A stretch of DNA of 64,000 nt. It comes from Schistosoma mansoni (taxonomy: Eukaryota > Platyhelminthes > Trematoda > Strigeidida > Schistosomatidae). How positions within the stretch are numbered: the stretch's first letter is position 1; every line of letters starts with the position of its first letter. The notes under the pieces were generated by a model. That model was given only the letters and a program-made list of their open reading frames with translations, had not been told where the DNA came from and searched no databases. Below are positions 47,100 to 59,500 of the stretch, piece after piece. The stretch spans positions 15,816,571 through 15,880,570 of the forward strand of contig NC_031496.1 in the NCBI RefSeq assembly GCF_000237925.1. The letters run 5' to 3'. The position numbers and the translations under genes are program-made.

Positions 47100-47870
47100 A
47101 CTCACTTTCGTGCCGAGGATAACTTGTCTAATGTAGATTAAGACTTTGGCGCGATAGGCTGACTGGATTAACCTTGAGGCTAGTATGCGTGAGTTCGAAG
47201 TGGGGGGGTAAAGAGACGAAAACTGTTCTATCCCTGATTGGCTGAAAGGCACGCGCGGGAGAGAAGACAAGACAACTGGAACACTACTCGCTTTATTCCA
47301 AATTCCGATCTGGTACCCTATTTTAATTAGTGTAAATAGATACATGAATAAATAGATGACTAACCCAACCACAACGTACAATAATTAGGAAAATACAATT
47401 ATGTTCAAAAATGGGGGATTACAGTAGAAATTGAGTACAAAAGGTTACGTCTAAATTACAATAGCTTTGGAACAGAAAAGGCTATGACAGTGAATCCTAC
47501 ATCAAACGAAAGCCTATGATCCGTAGAATAGACTAGGGGCAAAAGTAAATGTTACTGTTATAAAATCTTTGAATTAAATGAAATAACATCCCCAAAAATA
47601 GCTTTCGTAGTTTGTTATGGCTTCTTGCTTCTCTGTTCACATCATTAACTATAATGAGTATCTTTCTGTTCATAGTCGGTTTAGAATGAGTCTAAAAATG
47701 AAAAAAAATTAAAACTGTCTAATCTTACTCAATATTTTTTAGATGATCATGTTAAAATTAATTTATATTTTCATAGTTCATAAATATTTAATTTTAATGC
47801 TACTTCAAGTAAACAAATATTAAATTCACTAAATAAAATAAACCTTTTTCCTTAAACAAAAATTTTAAAG
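47100..47870. other. Spacer DNA between two hammerhead elements
   Basis: AT-rich with a G-run near 47205. No coding or repeat family recognised. Confidence 0.35.
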
Positions 47871-47958
47871 GGGGTTGTTGGTGGAGATTTTTAGTAATTT
47901 TTATATATAGTTGAAATCATGAGTCAATTGAAGCTAGACCACCAAGGAAAACCTGGAA

Positions 47959-48004
47959 GCACTGGACGGCCATTTCGTCCTATTGTGGAACTCCTCAGCA
48001 GTGC
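47959..48004 (-). ncRNA. Hammerhead ribozyme, intact core (minus)
   Basis: Minus strand: GCACTG, CTGAGGA, GTTC, CACAATA, GGAC, GAAA, TGGCCGTC, CAGTGC. The core is complete and helix I perfect; helix II has one G-U pair in place of G-C. Likely still able to fold. Confidence 0.82.
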
Positions 48005-48084
48005 ACATCCACGGTCTCGCCTCGAGAGACTCGAACCCAGGACCTACTAGTTTCACGAATCTCACGGGGCGAGGTCGTGGGTGC

Positions 48085-48130
48085 GCATCGCTGAGGAGTC
48101 CCACAATAGGAAGAAACGGTCGTCCAGTGC
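48085..48130 (+). ncRNA. Hammerhead-derived motif, decayed
   Basis: GCATCG, CTGAGGA, GTCC, CACAATA, GGAA, GAAA, CGGTCGTC, CAGTGC. The core is kept, but helix I is mispaired at two places and helix II loses its closing pair, so activity is doubtful. Confidence 0.7.
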
Positions 48131-48209
48131 TTCCAGGTTTTCCTTGGTGGTCTAGCTTCAATTGACTCATGCTTTCAACCATGAAAAATTTCAAAGCTTA
48201 ATTATGTTT

Positions 48210-51030
48210 AGAATGAAATGTTAAAAGTGTACTTTAGTTACTATGTTAATTTATCTTCATGTTATTGTTTATGGATATTGATTATGACTAGAAATAATGA
48301 CTGAAGTCATAATAATAACAAGAGATATAGAAATAAATCGAAGAATACTTTTGCAAACTTAGTACTTACAAAATATAAGTCAATCATTTAATAGTTAGTT
48401 TTTTTTTAGAAACCGTTTAGATTGTGATTTTTTATCGCTTACAATAATGTCAGTATTGATTGATATTAATAATATGTTACGTGGATATAAGGGTTTTTGT
48501 ATCGATTAATTAAGTCTATGTTTCGTGATTATTAACACTTCTCAATAAAATATAATTGGAACCTTGAAATATGTATTCAATGATTCATGATAATCAACTG
48601 AACATATATAACAGTAATTTGTCGGTTTGTTTTATTAAGGTAACATAACTTACCATCTGACTTGATAGACATGTATAACGAAAATTAAATTTATTACTAT
48701 TGCTTATCAAAAACGTAATGGTCTCAAACGTTTAATGATTGTTGAACTTTCATAAGTGACGGAAAACCATATGGATGCATTACATTAGTATCATTAGACC
48801 TGACAGGACAACACGTTACATGGATAAGTGACAGATATATGAAATTTTTTCTTTAAAACTATCACTGGTATGGTTTTATGTAGATTTTGTATAGTCAGGT
48901 GATTTTCATTTAAAACTGAAATCAGCATAAGAACTATTGAAAAATAGGGAGGTCGAGCGTTTGTTTAATCCTTCCTGTGAACACTTAATCAATGCACTCC
49001 GACAAACCAACAACTGACAATACTTGTGTTCAGGATTGAAAATCTTGCGTTCCATGCTGTATGTTGTAATGGTAAGGAATCTGAAGTTAAGATGAATAAG
49101 ATATTCACTGTTTTTAGGATTTTATTGGGTCTCCAACTATCAGTTATCGATGAAAATCATTAGCTGGTTTGAATAGCTGTAAGTTTTTTTTCTAATACTT
49201 TAATTCATGCAATTTAACGATTGGAAATATTGTTTTTAATAATTAGTGAGGAGACAGTTTTGAACTGTTATAATTCTCAATGCAAATGATAGCGGAACTT
49301 CATCATCCTGATTTTGGATATTTACACTTCTGACGGGGTGTATATGGGCACACATACCAAAGACCTTCCAGTTAACAAAGAATAATAGCTTCGTCAAACG
49401 ATTTCCCACTTTATTCTAATTCCACATAGGTTATTCATATACGTTCCGATCTGGGTTATCCCACAAAACACGATCACTATTTTCAATATATTGATGATCA
49501 AATATAAGTAAGTTGATATCAGCTACGTTCAGTATCCAAGTTACAGCTCTCAGGGCAACGTAGAGGAAATTTCAGGACATTATCAAGGCTGAACTTAATA
49601 AATGAGATAAACTGAGGATTGATTCTAAAGTAAAATAACATATATGTAATATCCCGACTACTGCGAAACTGAATTTCCAACGAGCACGTCACTTCTTCAG
49701 AAAATAAATAACCAAATCAAAAACGTTTAAATGGTGCCAAGAAACAAATCAATGATTTAGTCACGCAAAAACATGTCATTCAGATCAAAAATGATTCAAT
49801 AAAATAAATGTTTTTGTGTATTCACGTGTATCTGAGTGAGTGTGAAAAAGATATGTATCATACAAGTAGATACAAATTTGCTTATTAACAGTGGATTTAA
49901 GCAAATTAAATGTAACTATTTTGGAAAATGGTGCAGATCGGTTAGACAGCTATGTCTTCTTCAACTGGATGGTTAAAAATAGCATCTAGTGCTATTGCTG
50001 ATGTGATCAATAGATTCTAAAATGCTGTGGAATTTTTACAAGGTGATCGAGAGGAGCTAAGATTTCGCGAGAAGACCGCTCAATATAAAAGACATCAAAA
50101 TAGGCGACTTATTCTGTAGACGAAGTTCTGTGGATCGTTAATAAATGTGTAGTGTTTAACATAATTATTCTGTAAATAATTTTGTTAATGATAACGATTG
50201 TACAATTTAAACGGAAAATGTGAATAATGATAGATAGAAAGACTACATTAAAAATCTTCACACTTTTAATCTATTCAAGCATTTCGAAGGGTTGGTTATT
50301 TTATGGAATACTTCAATTTTGTATAGTTTTAAGATTTGTTACAGATCTCATGACGATAAAGTAAAACTATGATCCCAATCTACAATTCAACTTTTATCCA
50401 ACAACAAACCGTCCAATCTACTGTTAAATTTGATAACTTTTTAGAATATATTAAAACTCAGAGAAAGTTTGTACTGAAAAGATGTGTAAAAATAAAGTCT
50501 TAATACTAATTTGAACGTATCGGTCTACGTAAGATATAGAGTTCTAGTTAAATTTCTTCTAGCTAAACAGTTTAAAAATGGTAGTTCATAATGTTCATCG
50601 TCATTTCCGAATTTGAATCTGCTCTGAAATAGAATTATATTTACTGGGTTAATAAAGACATTTTCCTGAGACATTTTCATTCTATCAAACCCACATTTAT
50701 TTCACTGACACTATAAGCGTTTTCATTTATTATGAAACGATTTCAGTCACAACCGGATGAGGAATAGTGGAACATCTAGAAATGAAGTGATCTATACGAA
50801 AAAGGCAAACCAAATATGTTTTTTGGATTGTTTCTGTTGCGCACCTTCCTGTCACTATTGGTGATTATTGCTTTACTCCCAACACGGCTGAACTTCACCA
50901 GCCACAACCTTCAACTAGGAAATTACCTTGAAGCAAGCCTCTAATTAGCACATATCTATACTGTTGTAGAAAAATCTAGTGGAATAAATAGATGAGCACT
51001 TTTCCGGGATCTTATAACAGGCTAAGATGT
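48210..51030. other. Intergenic DNA, nothing recognised
   Basis: 2.8 kb of AT-rich sequence without credible coding frames or recognised repeats. Confidence 0.4.
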
Positions 51031-51400
51031 CTGGAGTTCCTTGGTTTTAATGTCCCCTCAATAGAAGTCACTGTGACAAGTATCAGCTACAGGACTGGTG
51101 CACTTCAATACCTAGATCGATCATAAGCATTGAAGTAGCGGGAGTTCGTCGACCGATTCCCTTTTGTAGTAAACCTCATCAGCCTTAGTTGATTGGTGGT
51201 CGACGAAATCTCGGCACAGATCCATAAATCCAGCCTGGCTATTGTTAGCTTACGATGTTGGAGCAGTATTCTACTCTGTGGCTTTGAAACCTGGTCTACG
51301 AAGGTAGAAGACATTCGTAAAAAGCCAGTTTTTGATCATGGGGATCTCATAAGCGCCCTGAATGATATGGCTCAGCGCCCATCCCAATAGCCCTGATGCT
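51030..51400 (+). mobile_element. RTE/SR-type LINE, 3' end of the ORF
   Basis: The plus frame contains SLRCWSSILLCGFETWSTKV then EDIRKKPVFDH. The block YG-ETWP--VEDIRKL-VFDHR is the well-known C-terminal signature of schistosome RTE-type reverse transcriptases, here slightly changed. Upstream pieces (LEYLGFNVPSIEVT) fit the same protein with interruptions. A dead 5'-truncated fragment. Confidence 0.75.
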
Positions 51401-52324
51401 ATCACTCGTTATATTATTCTAGATTTAGGATTTTAAAATCATTTCATTACACTTTATTTCACAAACCAATTTTTTGTTGTCGAACCATATTACATGTCTA
51501 AATTAATTATACAATCACTGATACTTCCAGTACTTGAGCAATTTTGGACTAGTGTGCTCGTATGATGTGGCAACTTGGACGGATGCACAAATATTTCAGG
51601 CTCTAAAATATCACCAAATATCTGAAACATTGAATTAATCTCCATAAGAAACTTTCATAACAGTAGACAGGATTATTTTATGAATAAACCACTGTTTTAT
51701 TAATTTAAACAGTCAAGTCAAATGAAAAAAGCTTACACTGAAAAAAAACGAGTTTCAGAGATCAAAATTCAAAGATTACACAATTAAATCAATCATATTG
51801 AATTAATTCGTTTCAAAAAATCGATAAAGTGGACACATGTCCTTTATGCTTTTTAATCATAACTGGCAGACCAACCAATTTAACCTGTTTCGATCTGAGG
51901 GTAATTTCAACAGAAATAATTTCTACTACTGTCTATCAAAATTAATATGGTTAATGACTCACTGAAATCATGGTATTATTGAGCATTTTATTTTCGCTCG
52001 CGATTAGTTGAGACGTATATTGACAAATGATATCCACTTGTACTCCATATTAAGTTGAATAACATGGTTTTGTAGTAGGTAATACATTTCTTTCAATATT
52101 CAATGGTTAAGGACAGTCGGCAGAAAAACCCGAACCTAGGTTTCATCCTATCTGGCGATTGCCAGCAAGGCATACATGTGATCATGATGGAGTTGATGCT
52201 TTTTAACTCATTCAAAAAAGCTTCATATTTATTAAGTTTAAGAATATTAGTAACTTCCATTGATAAATCATTATGCAGTTGTTTTGAATAACACAAAATT
52301 ATATAGAAGTCCATTTTGTATTGT

Positions 52325-52610
52325 TTGTTTGGGTCTTCGCATTGATTTTTAGGACTGTAATTGATCAGTCTCTTATTGCCGTATGTGCATCCTGTGCGGA
52401 TTGCCCCGATATTGCCTTAAGTCACAAGCAATATAAGAAGATCTTAGCTTATTGTCATTATTATCATATTGAAGAATTTATATCGAGGCATTTCTCACAT
52501 GATGTACATATGGTAATAAGAGACTGATCAATTGCATTTTCAAACATCAATGGGAAGATTCAAACAAACAACATAAAATGTAGACTTCACCCCACTGCAC
52601 AAGCTAGTGG
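52325..52610. repeat. Fold-back repeat attached to the SINE
   Basis: Inverted arms around 52342-52372 (ATTTTTAGGACTGTAATTGA, TCAGTCTCTTATTGCCGTA) and 52505-52560 (ATGGTAATAAGAGACTGATC, AATTGCATTTTCAAACATCA). Same family as 1063-1290, with a longer centre. Confidence 0.65.
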
Positions 52611-52790
52611 CTATCAGGACTCTGTAGCTAAGTGGATAAAACGATGGTGTTTCAGGACGGTGCTGGGCTCAAGTCCCGGGGGTGAACATCAACTCTGGGA
52701 TGTAGGTACACCCATCCGACGAAACCCAAATAGGACGAAATGCACGTCCTCGACTCCACTGCTAGCTACCACCCATCTTTGCTTATAGAA
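52611..52790 (+). mobile_element. Sm-alpha-like SINE, decayed hammerhead
   Basis: tRNA-like head (GTAGCTAAGTGG; GGCTCAAGTCCC), then the ribozyme region: CCGACGA in place of CTGANGA, helix II GTCC changed to AACC, GGAC, GAAA kept, TGCACGTC and CTCGACTC. Core and helix changes make activity unlikely. Ends CCATCTTTGCTTATA like the copy at 0.9 kb. Confidence 0.75.
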
Positions 52791-52799
52791 CTAAGTTTC

Positions 52800-54150
52800 T
52801 GAGGATGACATCTTAAGAATTTATGAGGTCTTATCAGAACTATATACTATATATATACTATATATACTACTATACAACAGCACTAATTAAGCCATTTTTC
52901 CGGAAGGCATATTAGTGGAAAAATTTCCACGTAACAGAGATGTATTGTAAATTCCCTCAATGCGACCTTGAACTTGAATTAGTACATTTAATCAGGTGAA
53001 TATTTTAAGGTGAAGTAATTTTTTTTCTCAATAGTTGTTATACTTACATTAAATAATAAGTCTACAATTTTAATGACTGATACTAGCCAGTTCAGTAATC
53101 CTTTTAAAAGCTAAAATTCCAGAGAAAACTTATGAAATTCTATGGATTATTTTTACCTTGGAAAAATAAATGTCTTCTGTTCAGTTTTGAAATCAGTAAG
53201 CGTTATTGAACCCATGCATAGATTCGATGATTTTCAATAGTGACCTTGATTTGGCTTCAGTTACCAAGTAAATGTGACAAGTTGATTCATAAACTATCGT
53301 GAAGTTGGATGGCCGAAATATTCTTTCCTTACACCCCTTAGTACGCTATTCTGCTTGACACAGGTTTAGGTTCTGGAACGATTAAAGCTAGTCAGAATAA
53401 AACATGACAACAAACAACAACTGCCGACTTTTGGTTTTCAACCGCAAAATAACTATATTCTATGACTAAACACTTGTTTATATGAATCACACCGGGTTTA
53501 TCTGACATGGATTTATTCATTCTTTATCCACCACAAAGTTGTTGACACAATGCTATTTTACACCTTTTTGTTACACCGTTACTGCTATCGTTAGATCTTT
53601 TCGATTTTCACTGTTTAATTGAAAGACAAAAATAAAAGTGCCAAGTCTGTTTGAATTCAGACGTTGTCATTCAACGAAAACAACAGGCCTAAAATCGTAT
53701 GATTACTGGTTTGACTTTTCAAATAACTATTTACTTATACCGATGACAACCATGATGATTAATGTTCGAGCGAAAAATTCTAAGCTGACCATAATCTTAG
53801 CAGTTTTATGAACTGAATATACAGTTAATCTGGGTTATCATGTTACAGAACTGTCAACTAACACTGTCATATTGATTATAACTTGAAATATCTTGCTAGC
53901 ACGAAGAAAAATGACGTTTAGTGCATTCACATAGAATAATAGAAAATAAGTGTTACTTAGTAACAATGCACAAATTTGTGAGTCAGACTATGTGAATGAA
54001 TTAATAATTGTAGTGAACTGTTTAAAACCATATACAACCAACAAATTAATCCTTAACATTTAAGTATCCAGTCAACAGGAGAAATGAACAAACAACGCGA
54101 ATAAATATATGTATATAACGAATAGTTATCAATCATATAAGATACTTCTA
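52800..54150. other. Intergenic DNA, nothing recognised
   Basis: AT-rich; short TATA-containing repeats near 52845-52875. No coding sequence recognised. Confidence 0.4.
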
Positions 54151-54156
54151 CGTACG

Positions 54157-54649
54157 TGTTATATCTTGGCGAAGACATAAGTACGGGTAACTCCCAGGAC
54201 CTATTATTGGACGATTATTCTATGTATATATATATATATATATATTCTATATATATTCTTATTGTATAACTATTCAGTAACTAGATTATCTATATCCATA
54301 TTCATCTTATTACAAGCTTCAATTTGACCTATTGATTATTATTATACGATTTACTGTTCCTAAACTATACTGTTTATTGATTATTGTCTCCCACGCTCAC
54401 AGCCACATTTGGTGTTCTGGACTCAAGTGGACGGGCTAGGCGGATTACGAACCAATAAAAACGCGAGATTATTCATACTGATTGGACGTCCTTGATTGTC
54501 ACCGTGTTAAGGTCGGAGAAGACGTATTTCCATTGGGGATAATTCACGTAATAAAAGCCGGACATAAAACTCAACAACGAATTAGGATACGTCCTTGATT
54601 CATCTTGTACAGTCATAACAATTGGCGACAACCTTGGTCAAGTCATAAC
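54157..54649. mobile_element. Solo LTR, second copy of the 1.5-kb family
   Basis: 493 bp beginning TGTTATATCTTG and ending GTCATAACA, with GTACG before and GTACC after (4 of 5 match). Shares long blocks with 1513-2016, such as TATCTATATCCATATTCATC and CACAGCCACATTTGG. A second ATAACA at 54615-54620 followed by ATTGGCGACAACC is an alternative end. No internal coding region attached. Confidence 0.7.
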
Positions 54650-55495
54650 AGTACCTATGTATGTACGCTTTCACAGAACAAAATCAAACTATTAACACAA
54701 AACACATGTATTAAATTATTACACCATAACACAATAAATGGATCTTCATAAAGTTCAAAGAGAAATAATTAAAATAAAAGATGTTAAATCATAACACTAA
54801 CAGGAAGTTAAAACAAAAACTAGTTCAAGAAAGAAATATTTAAGAGGAACAAAAAAAAAATCTACTTAAACTTCTTTAAGTATGATGGTAGTAAAGAAGA
54901 AAAACAAAACGGATTTTTCTTCAAAAAAATATTATTAGTAAAGAAAAAAAAAGTTGAATACTTAAATTTAACTTTGCATAGTAATAACTGATAGATTAGT
55001 TAAACAAATAAATAATTCATCAATTATAAATTACTCTTAAATATAGTACTCTCTTTTTGTTATCATAACTAATCGGTTGGAGATTTTAAGACTTATTCAC
55101 ATTTTTTGAAGGATATGAATAAAATAACAAACAGTACAGAAGAAAAGGAAGGAAGAGGTGGGGGAAAAAATAAATGTGAAACAAATCATAGATTTTCGTA
55201 AACATTGAATTTGTACGTTGACGATCATAATGATATTGATATCGCTTTTAAAATTGATCAATCTGATTACAAGATTTGTTCTCTTTTTTTTTAAAAAAAA
55301 GCGAGGAAACAATGAAAAGAAAAAATTACATTATACTTAAGCATGAGCTGATTAATTTATCACTACTATTCAACTATAAAGGCACCAAAAACAGCGATGA
55401 ACCACTTCGTTCCATTTTCACATCATCATCATCATCAAGCCTTAAAGATATATTATCATAAGGGAAGAAAGTATAACATAAGCATACTTTAAAAA

Positions 55496-56569
55496 TTATG
55501 TTCTGACTAAATTCTGAATCATTTGAAGGAATTCCTGATATGATGGAGCTGATTCTGTCTTGTCTTCAACCATACAAGATAAGAAAAGTGATCTAAGATT
55601 TGACGATGAATCGTGACGCATGAGAACTAAAGCATTATTAATTGGTCGACGTCTTCGAATCAGGTTTATTAGAGCAGACAACCTACGACGGCCAATTGGA
55701 ATAGAAGTATTATCATTAGTAATTGTATTTTGTTTTTCATTAGATAAATTAATGGGTGGTAATACGAAAGGACCACCTTGGGCAGGAAGTTGACGTGGTG
55801 ATGAAATACCAATAAGTTGACGTAAAATGTCCGAATCATTGTTTGATCCTGGAGGAACATCTTCACCACAGCCGACTAATAGTAATAAAAGTTCACCAGT
55901 ATCCAGTAAAAATACACCAGATCGTGTAATATATTGAGCTGACAAGTGTAATTGACATGGTAACTGATCAGCTTCTGAATTACTTTCACTTCCATTTGAA
56001 GAGGATGTTCCGTCACAATCAGAAGGACGTTGGTCGTCATTATGATCAACTAAACGAAGACTAGCAGCTTTTTGTGCAAGGGTTGCATGAGAAGATAAAG
56101 GTTTTGAAACGAAGCGATGTACAGCATATAACTTTGGATATATTAAAGTTAATAAATCAGTAGGAGGAGCAGTTTTAATTCGCTCTAGAGCGGCTGATCT
56201 ATCATCTAAACGTGTCGTTACTCCAACTCTGAAAGCTTTAAAACGAAGCAAACCACAAATATACAAAGGAAGTAGTCGTAGATTCGGTGGACAAGGTAGA
56301 CCGTAAGCTGTTGAGTTACTATTAAGTGTAATACCAGAAGTGGTAGCGTATGCTGATAAAGCATCTGCTACAGCATTCGCTAAAGCTTCTCTAGCGTTTG
56401 AAAGACCAGAAGATATCGTCCGATCAACAGCCATTTTACTTAGAAGACAAGCTATTGAACCTTGATCTGCTCCTTGAAACACTTCAGTTGCTGTGTGCAC
56501 AACTGGTAAGCACAAAGTATGTACACGAATGCGACGATCACCTTTCGATGAAGTATATAATACAGCAGC
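55496..56569 (-). CDS. SEC24: SEC24 last exon: helical and gelsolin-like domains (357 aa)
   Basis: Acceptor TTTTTCATAG; starts AAVLYTSSKGDRRIRVHTLC. Helical domain with LCLPVVHTATEVFQGADQGS, LLSKMAVDRT, LANAVADALSAY, RLLPLYICGLLRFKAFRVGV and TRLDDR. Between helical and gelsolin parts sits an insert of about 30 residues rich in D/S/N (from VDHNDDQRPSD to SEADQ). The gelsolin-like part reads LSAQYITRSGVFLLDTGELL, then HDSSSNLRSLFLSCMVEDKT. Ends QNLVRT and stop. Confidence 0.95.
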   Translation of the reverse strand, partial: AAVLYTSSKGDRRIRVHTLCLPVVHTATEVFQGADQGSIACLLSKMAVDRTISSGLSNAREALANAVADALSAYATTSGITLNSNSTAYGLPCPPNLRLLPLYICGLLRFKAFRVGVTTRLDDRSAALERIKTAPPTDLLTLIYPKLYAVHRFVSKPLSSHATLAQKAASLRLVDHNDDQRPSDCDGTSSSNGSESNSEADQLPCQLHLSAQYITRSGVFLLDTGELLLLLVGCGEDVPPGSNNDSDILRQLIGISSPRQLPAQGGPFVLPPINLSNEKQNTITNDNTSIPIGRRRLSALINLIRRRRPINNALVLMRHDSSSNLRSLFLSCMVEDKTESAPSYQEFLQMIQNLVRT

Positions 56570-59500
56570 CTATGAAAAACAAATAATAGTATGGGTTTAT
56601 ATAAATATTTACAAGTTTTATTATTTCCACACTTATCCATATTTTAAACAAATGTAACTACACTAAATCATTTTAAAAAGAAATAAAACTATGATCTCGA
56701 GCACATTTAAATGCACGTGATTTTTTAAATTGAGTTTCGATTAAATAAAATTGAGATTCGAGTTTGCGAGTTTCAGGCAAAACTTATCAATGAAATAGAC
56801 ATTATTTTAAATATAGTATTTCAATAAATGACTATACAATAAAACATAACATTTAATGATAACGAATCAAAATTACATACCACATCACTGTTTAGATTAC
56901 AGTCAGGTTTAGTGGATACTCAAATGAAATCAAAATTACTGAAATAAAATTTTTATATTAATCCCAGCAGTGATTTCTCACAAGGAAATCAAGTTTAAAG
57001 CTGATTAAAACCAGGTAAATTCATAAACTATACCGCAAATATATTATTATTGATATTGACAAAAAGAAAATACCACGTTATCATATCATGTGAATACTGT
57101 ATGTAGTAAACATAGAACGACATTCTTAACAAGTATCAGATAAAGTAAACATTCGAAACAAATCTTTCGATATAAAAGAAAATTAACAAATAGTTTCAAC
57201 AGTATTATGAATATCAGAAGGGGTTTTGTGGATATTATAGTAATTTTAATAGATAAGATCATGAATCAATTGAAGCTAGACCACTATGGAAAACCTGGAA
57301 GAACTGGACGGCCGTTTCGTCCTATTGTAGGACACCTCAGCAATGCGCACCCACGATCCCGCCTCGAGAGATTCGAATCCAGGACCTATCAGTTTCGCGC
57401 GCGAGCGCTTAACCAACATGTGCTCACTAGTAACTGGCTTTATGAGGTATTTCCTGGAGTTGCAGTGAGAAGCAGTGACCAGTGGAGTTCAACTAGGTCT
57501 GTTGTGAGATAGCAACTCACTGAAGACATTGGTGAATGGTTGCTCATTTCCGTGGATCGGTTGAAGCTAGACGTTAACACCGTTGGATGCCGGCTCAGTG
57601 GTCTAGAGGTTAAGCGCTCACACGCAAAACTGATAGGTCCTGGGTTCGAATATCACGGGGCGGGATCGTGGGGGCGCACTGCTGATTCCCACAATAGGAC
57701 GAAGCGGCCGTACAGTTTTTCCAGGTTTTCCATGGTGGTCTAGCTTCAATAGATTCATGATTTCAACTATTAAAATTATGAATAATATACAGAATAACTT
57801 ATTCCACAAAATGATAAGACAGTGAAAAACCAAAAAAATAAGCGATGCACCATAACGCCAGACACACATTAGATATTAAAAATAAAAAGTATGTACGTAT
57901 ACACACAGTGACAACGGACGAGATTGACACAAATGAACTATCCTATCAGCTTATATATTTGGAAAACTAAGATTAATTAATGAAGAAAATAGTTAACATA
58001 CACTGTGATAACAGATTTCACAAACTTAGAATTGGAAGTTATTCACGTAGGAATGACTCATTTTCATTCATAATAAAATAACTTCTAAGAATTACAAGAC
58101 AATATTAACTTGTTTTTCAGTAAACAAACCATAAGAAATAACCATAATAAAACAATTTAAAAATTATGTGATTAACTAACCTGGCAACAGACTGTAGCAC
58201 ATTTTTCTAAGCTTTCAGATATATCTAACTGGACAGCATAACCAGAATCAGGGCTCACATTTGGTAAAGCAATCAAGTCCGTAGAACGAACAAAACATGA
58301 ACCATGGAAAGTCTATGGTGAAAGAAAGAATTAATATGATGAAAAAGGTTGGTATTTTACATTACATAAGGAAATGAACATGCTAACATATATTTCCTGA
58401 TTGCTTTTTAGACAGCAAAGTAGTGGAAATAGACTGATTGCAAAATGTTTGGAAAAGGATATGAGTTTGAGAGGAAATATAAAGTCTCCAATTTATCTAT
58501 CTAAATCAAGAGAGGAACAGAGATATCGCAAAGATTCTGGATATGAAACCACTAAATCACACATACTTTCGAAATGTAGCCGAAGCGTTAATGATGAGAG
58601 CTATGAGGAATGCGCACCTGAAAAACCTAACCAACTCTGCATGCTGACTGCCACTATCTCTTTTACTTTCATTAATAAGAATGGTTTTTCTGTATTTTAA
58701 GTAACTAGTTAAAAACACAATAATCAGACTGATTTTCACCTCCACTATTCTACGTGTTTATTGTTTACAAATTCTTTTAACGTTTTTTTCAACATTATAC
58801 GCGAAGTACCAAATAAGCTGTATAAAAATAAGGATAAACTAAAAGTAGTACGCTTGTAGTGAACGAAGACCTGGTGGGGATATCCAATTTTATTGTTTAA
58901 TACAAAATTACGGAAGGTCTTCGTAAAATATGACACCAATACATTAAATACATCCTTTGCACATCTTCCATCAGTTGTCTCTTACAAACTTCATCGTTCC
59001 TTCATTCCTGTTGTTTACAATTAGATCTCAATTTTCTGCTGCCAGACATTTCCCTTCTGATTGATATTACTTGTATTTGTCAACATAAGTAGCATACACC
59101 ACATACTGACAATATAATAATATACAGAAAATGATTTTAAACTATTAAATAATAATACAAACCTGAATAGCTAAACCTTGAGTACATCGGATACGCATAA
59201 CAGCTTCAAAGCCAAGTTTTCTGGTTAAATACCGGTCGAAATCTCGACGAAATTGTTCCACTCCAATGCATACACTTTTTTGTTGTTTATTACAATCATC
59301 TGACGTAAAATTAATTTTACCATCAGCGTGTAATATATGTTCATCCTCATCTGGTGTATAATAAAAGTCTGGATAATGATGAACTGTTCCACTTGAATAT
59401 CGACTAGCTCCAGATATTGTGGCAATGTCACAATATTGAGAATTGAAAATAAACATATCAACTCCTACCTAGAATCCCAAAAATAAAGGAATATACGATA

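Larger units (their letters stand above)
47872..48200. mobile_element. Head-to-head hammerhead SINE pair without spacer
   Basis: Begins TTGGTGGAGATTTTTAGTAA and TATATAGTTGAAATCATGAG. A minus-oriented SINE (ending near GAGACTCGAACCCAGGACC, box B complement) then meets a plus-oriented SINE remnant that lacks most of its tRNA-like head (starting near 48050). Both ends carry the same tail (TCAATTGAAGCTAGACC and its complement). The ~130-bp spacer of the 57.2-kb element is absent. Confidence 0.8.
57217..57790. mobile_element. Head-to-head hammerhead SINE element with spacer, inside a SEC24 intron
   Basis: Inverted ends: ATCATGAATCAATTGAAGCT and, at the right, the complement (AGCTTCAATAGATTCATGAT). 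Left arm: minus-oriented SINE 57255-57420 with hammerhead remnant 57301-57346 and box-B complement AGATTCGAATCC. Spacer about 57420-57580. Right arm: plus-oriented SINE 57585-57775 with GGCTCAGTGGTCTAGAGG, CCTGGGTTCGAATATC and a damaged hammerhead near 57675-57720. The spacer matches 46.69-46.85 kb (GTGACCAGTGGAGTTCAACT, CACTGAAGACATTGGTGAA). Confidence 0.82.
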
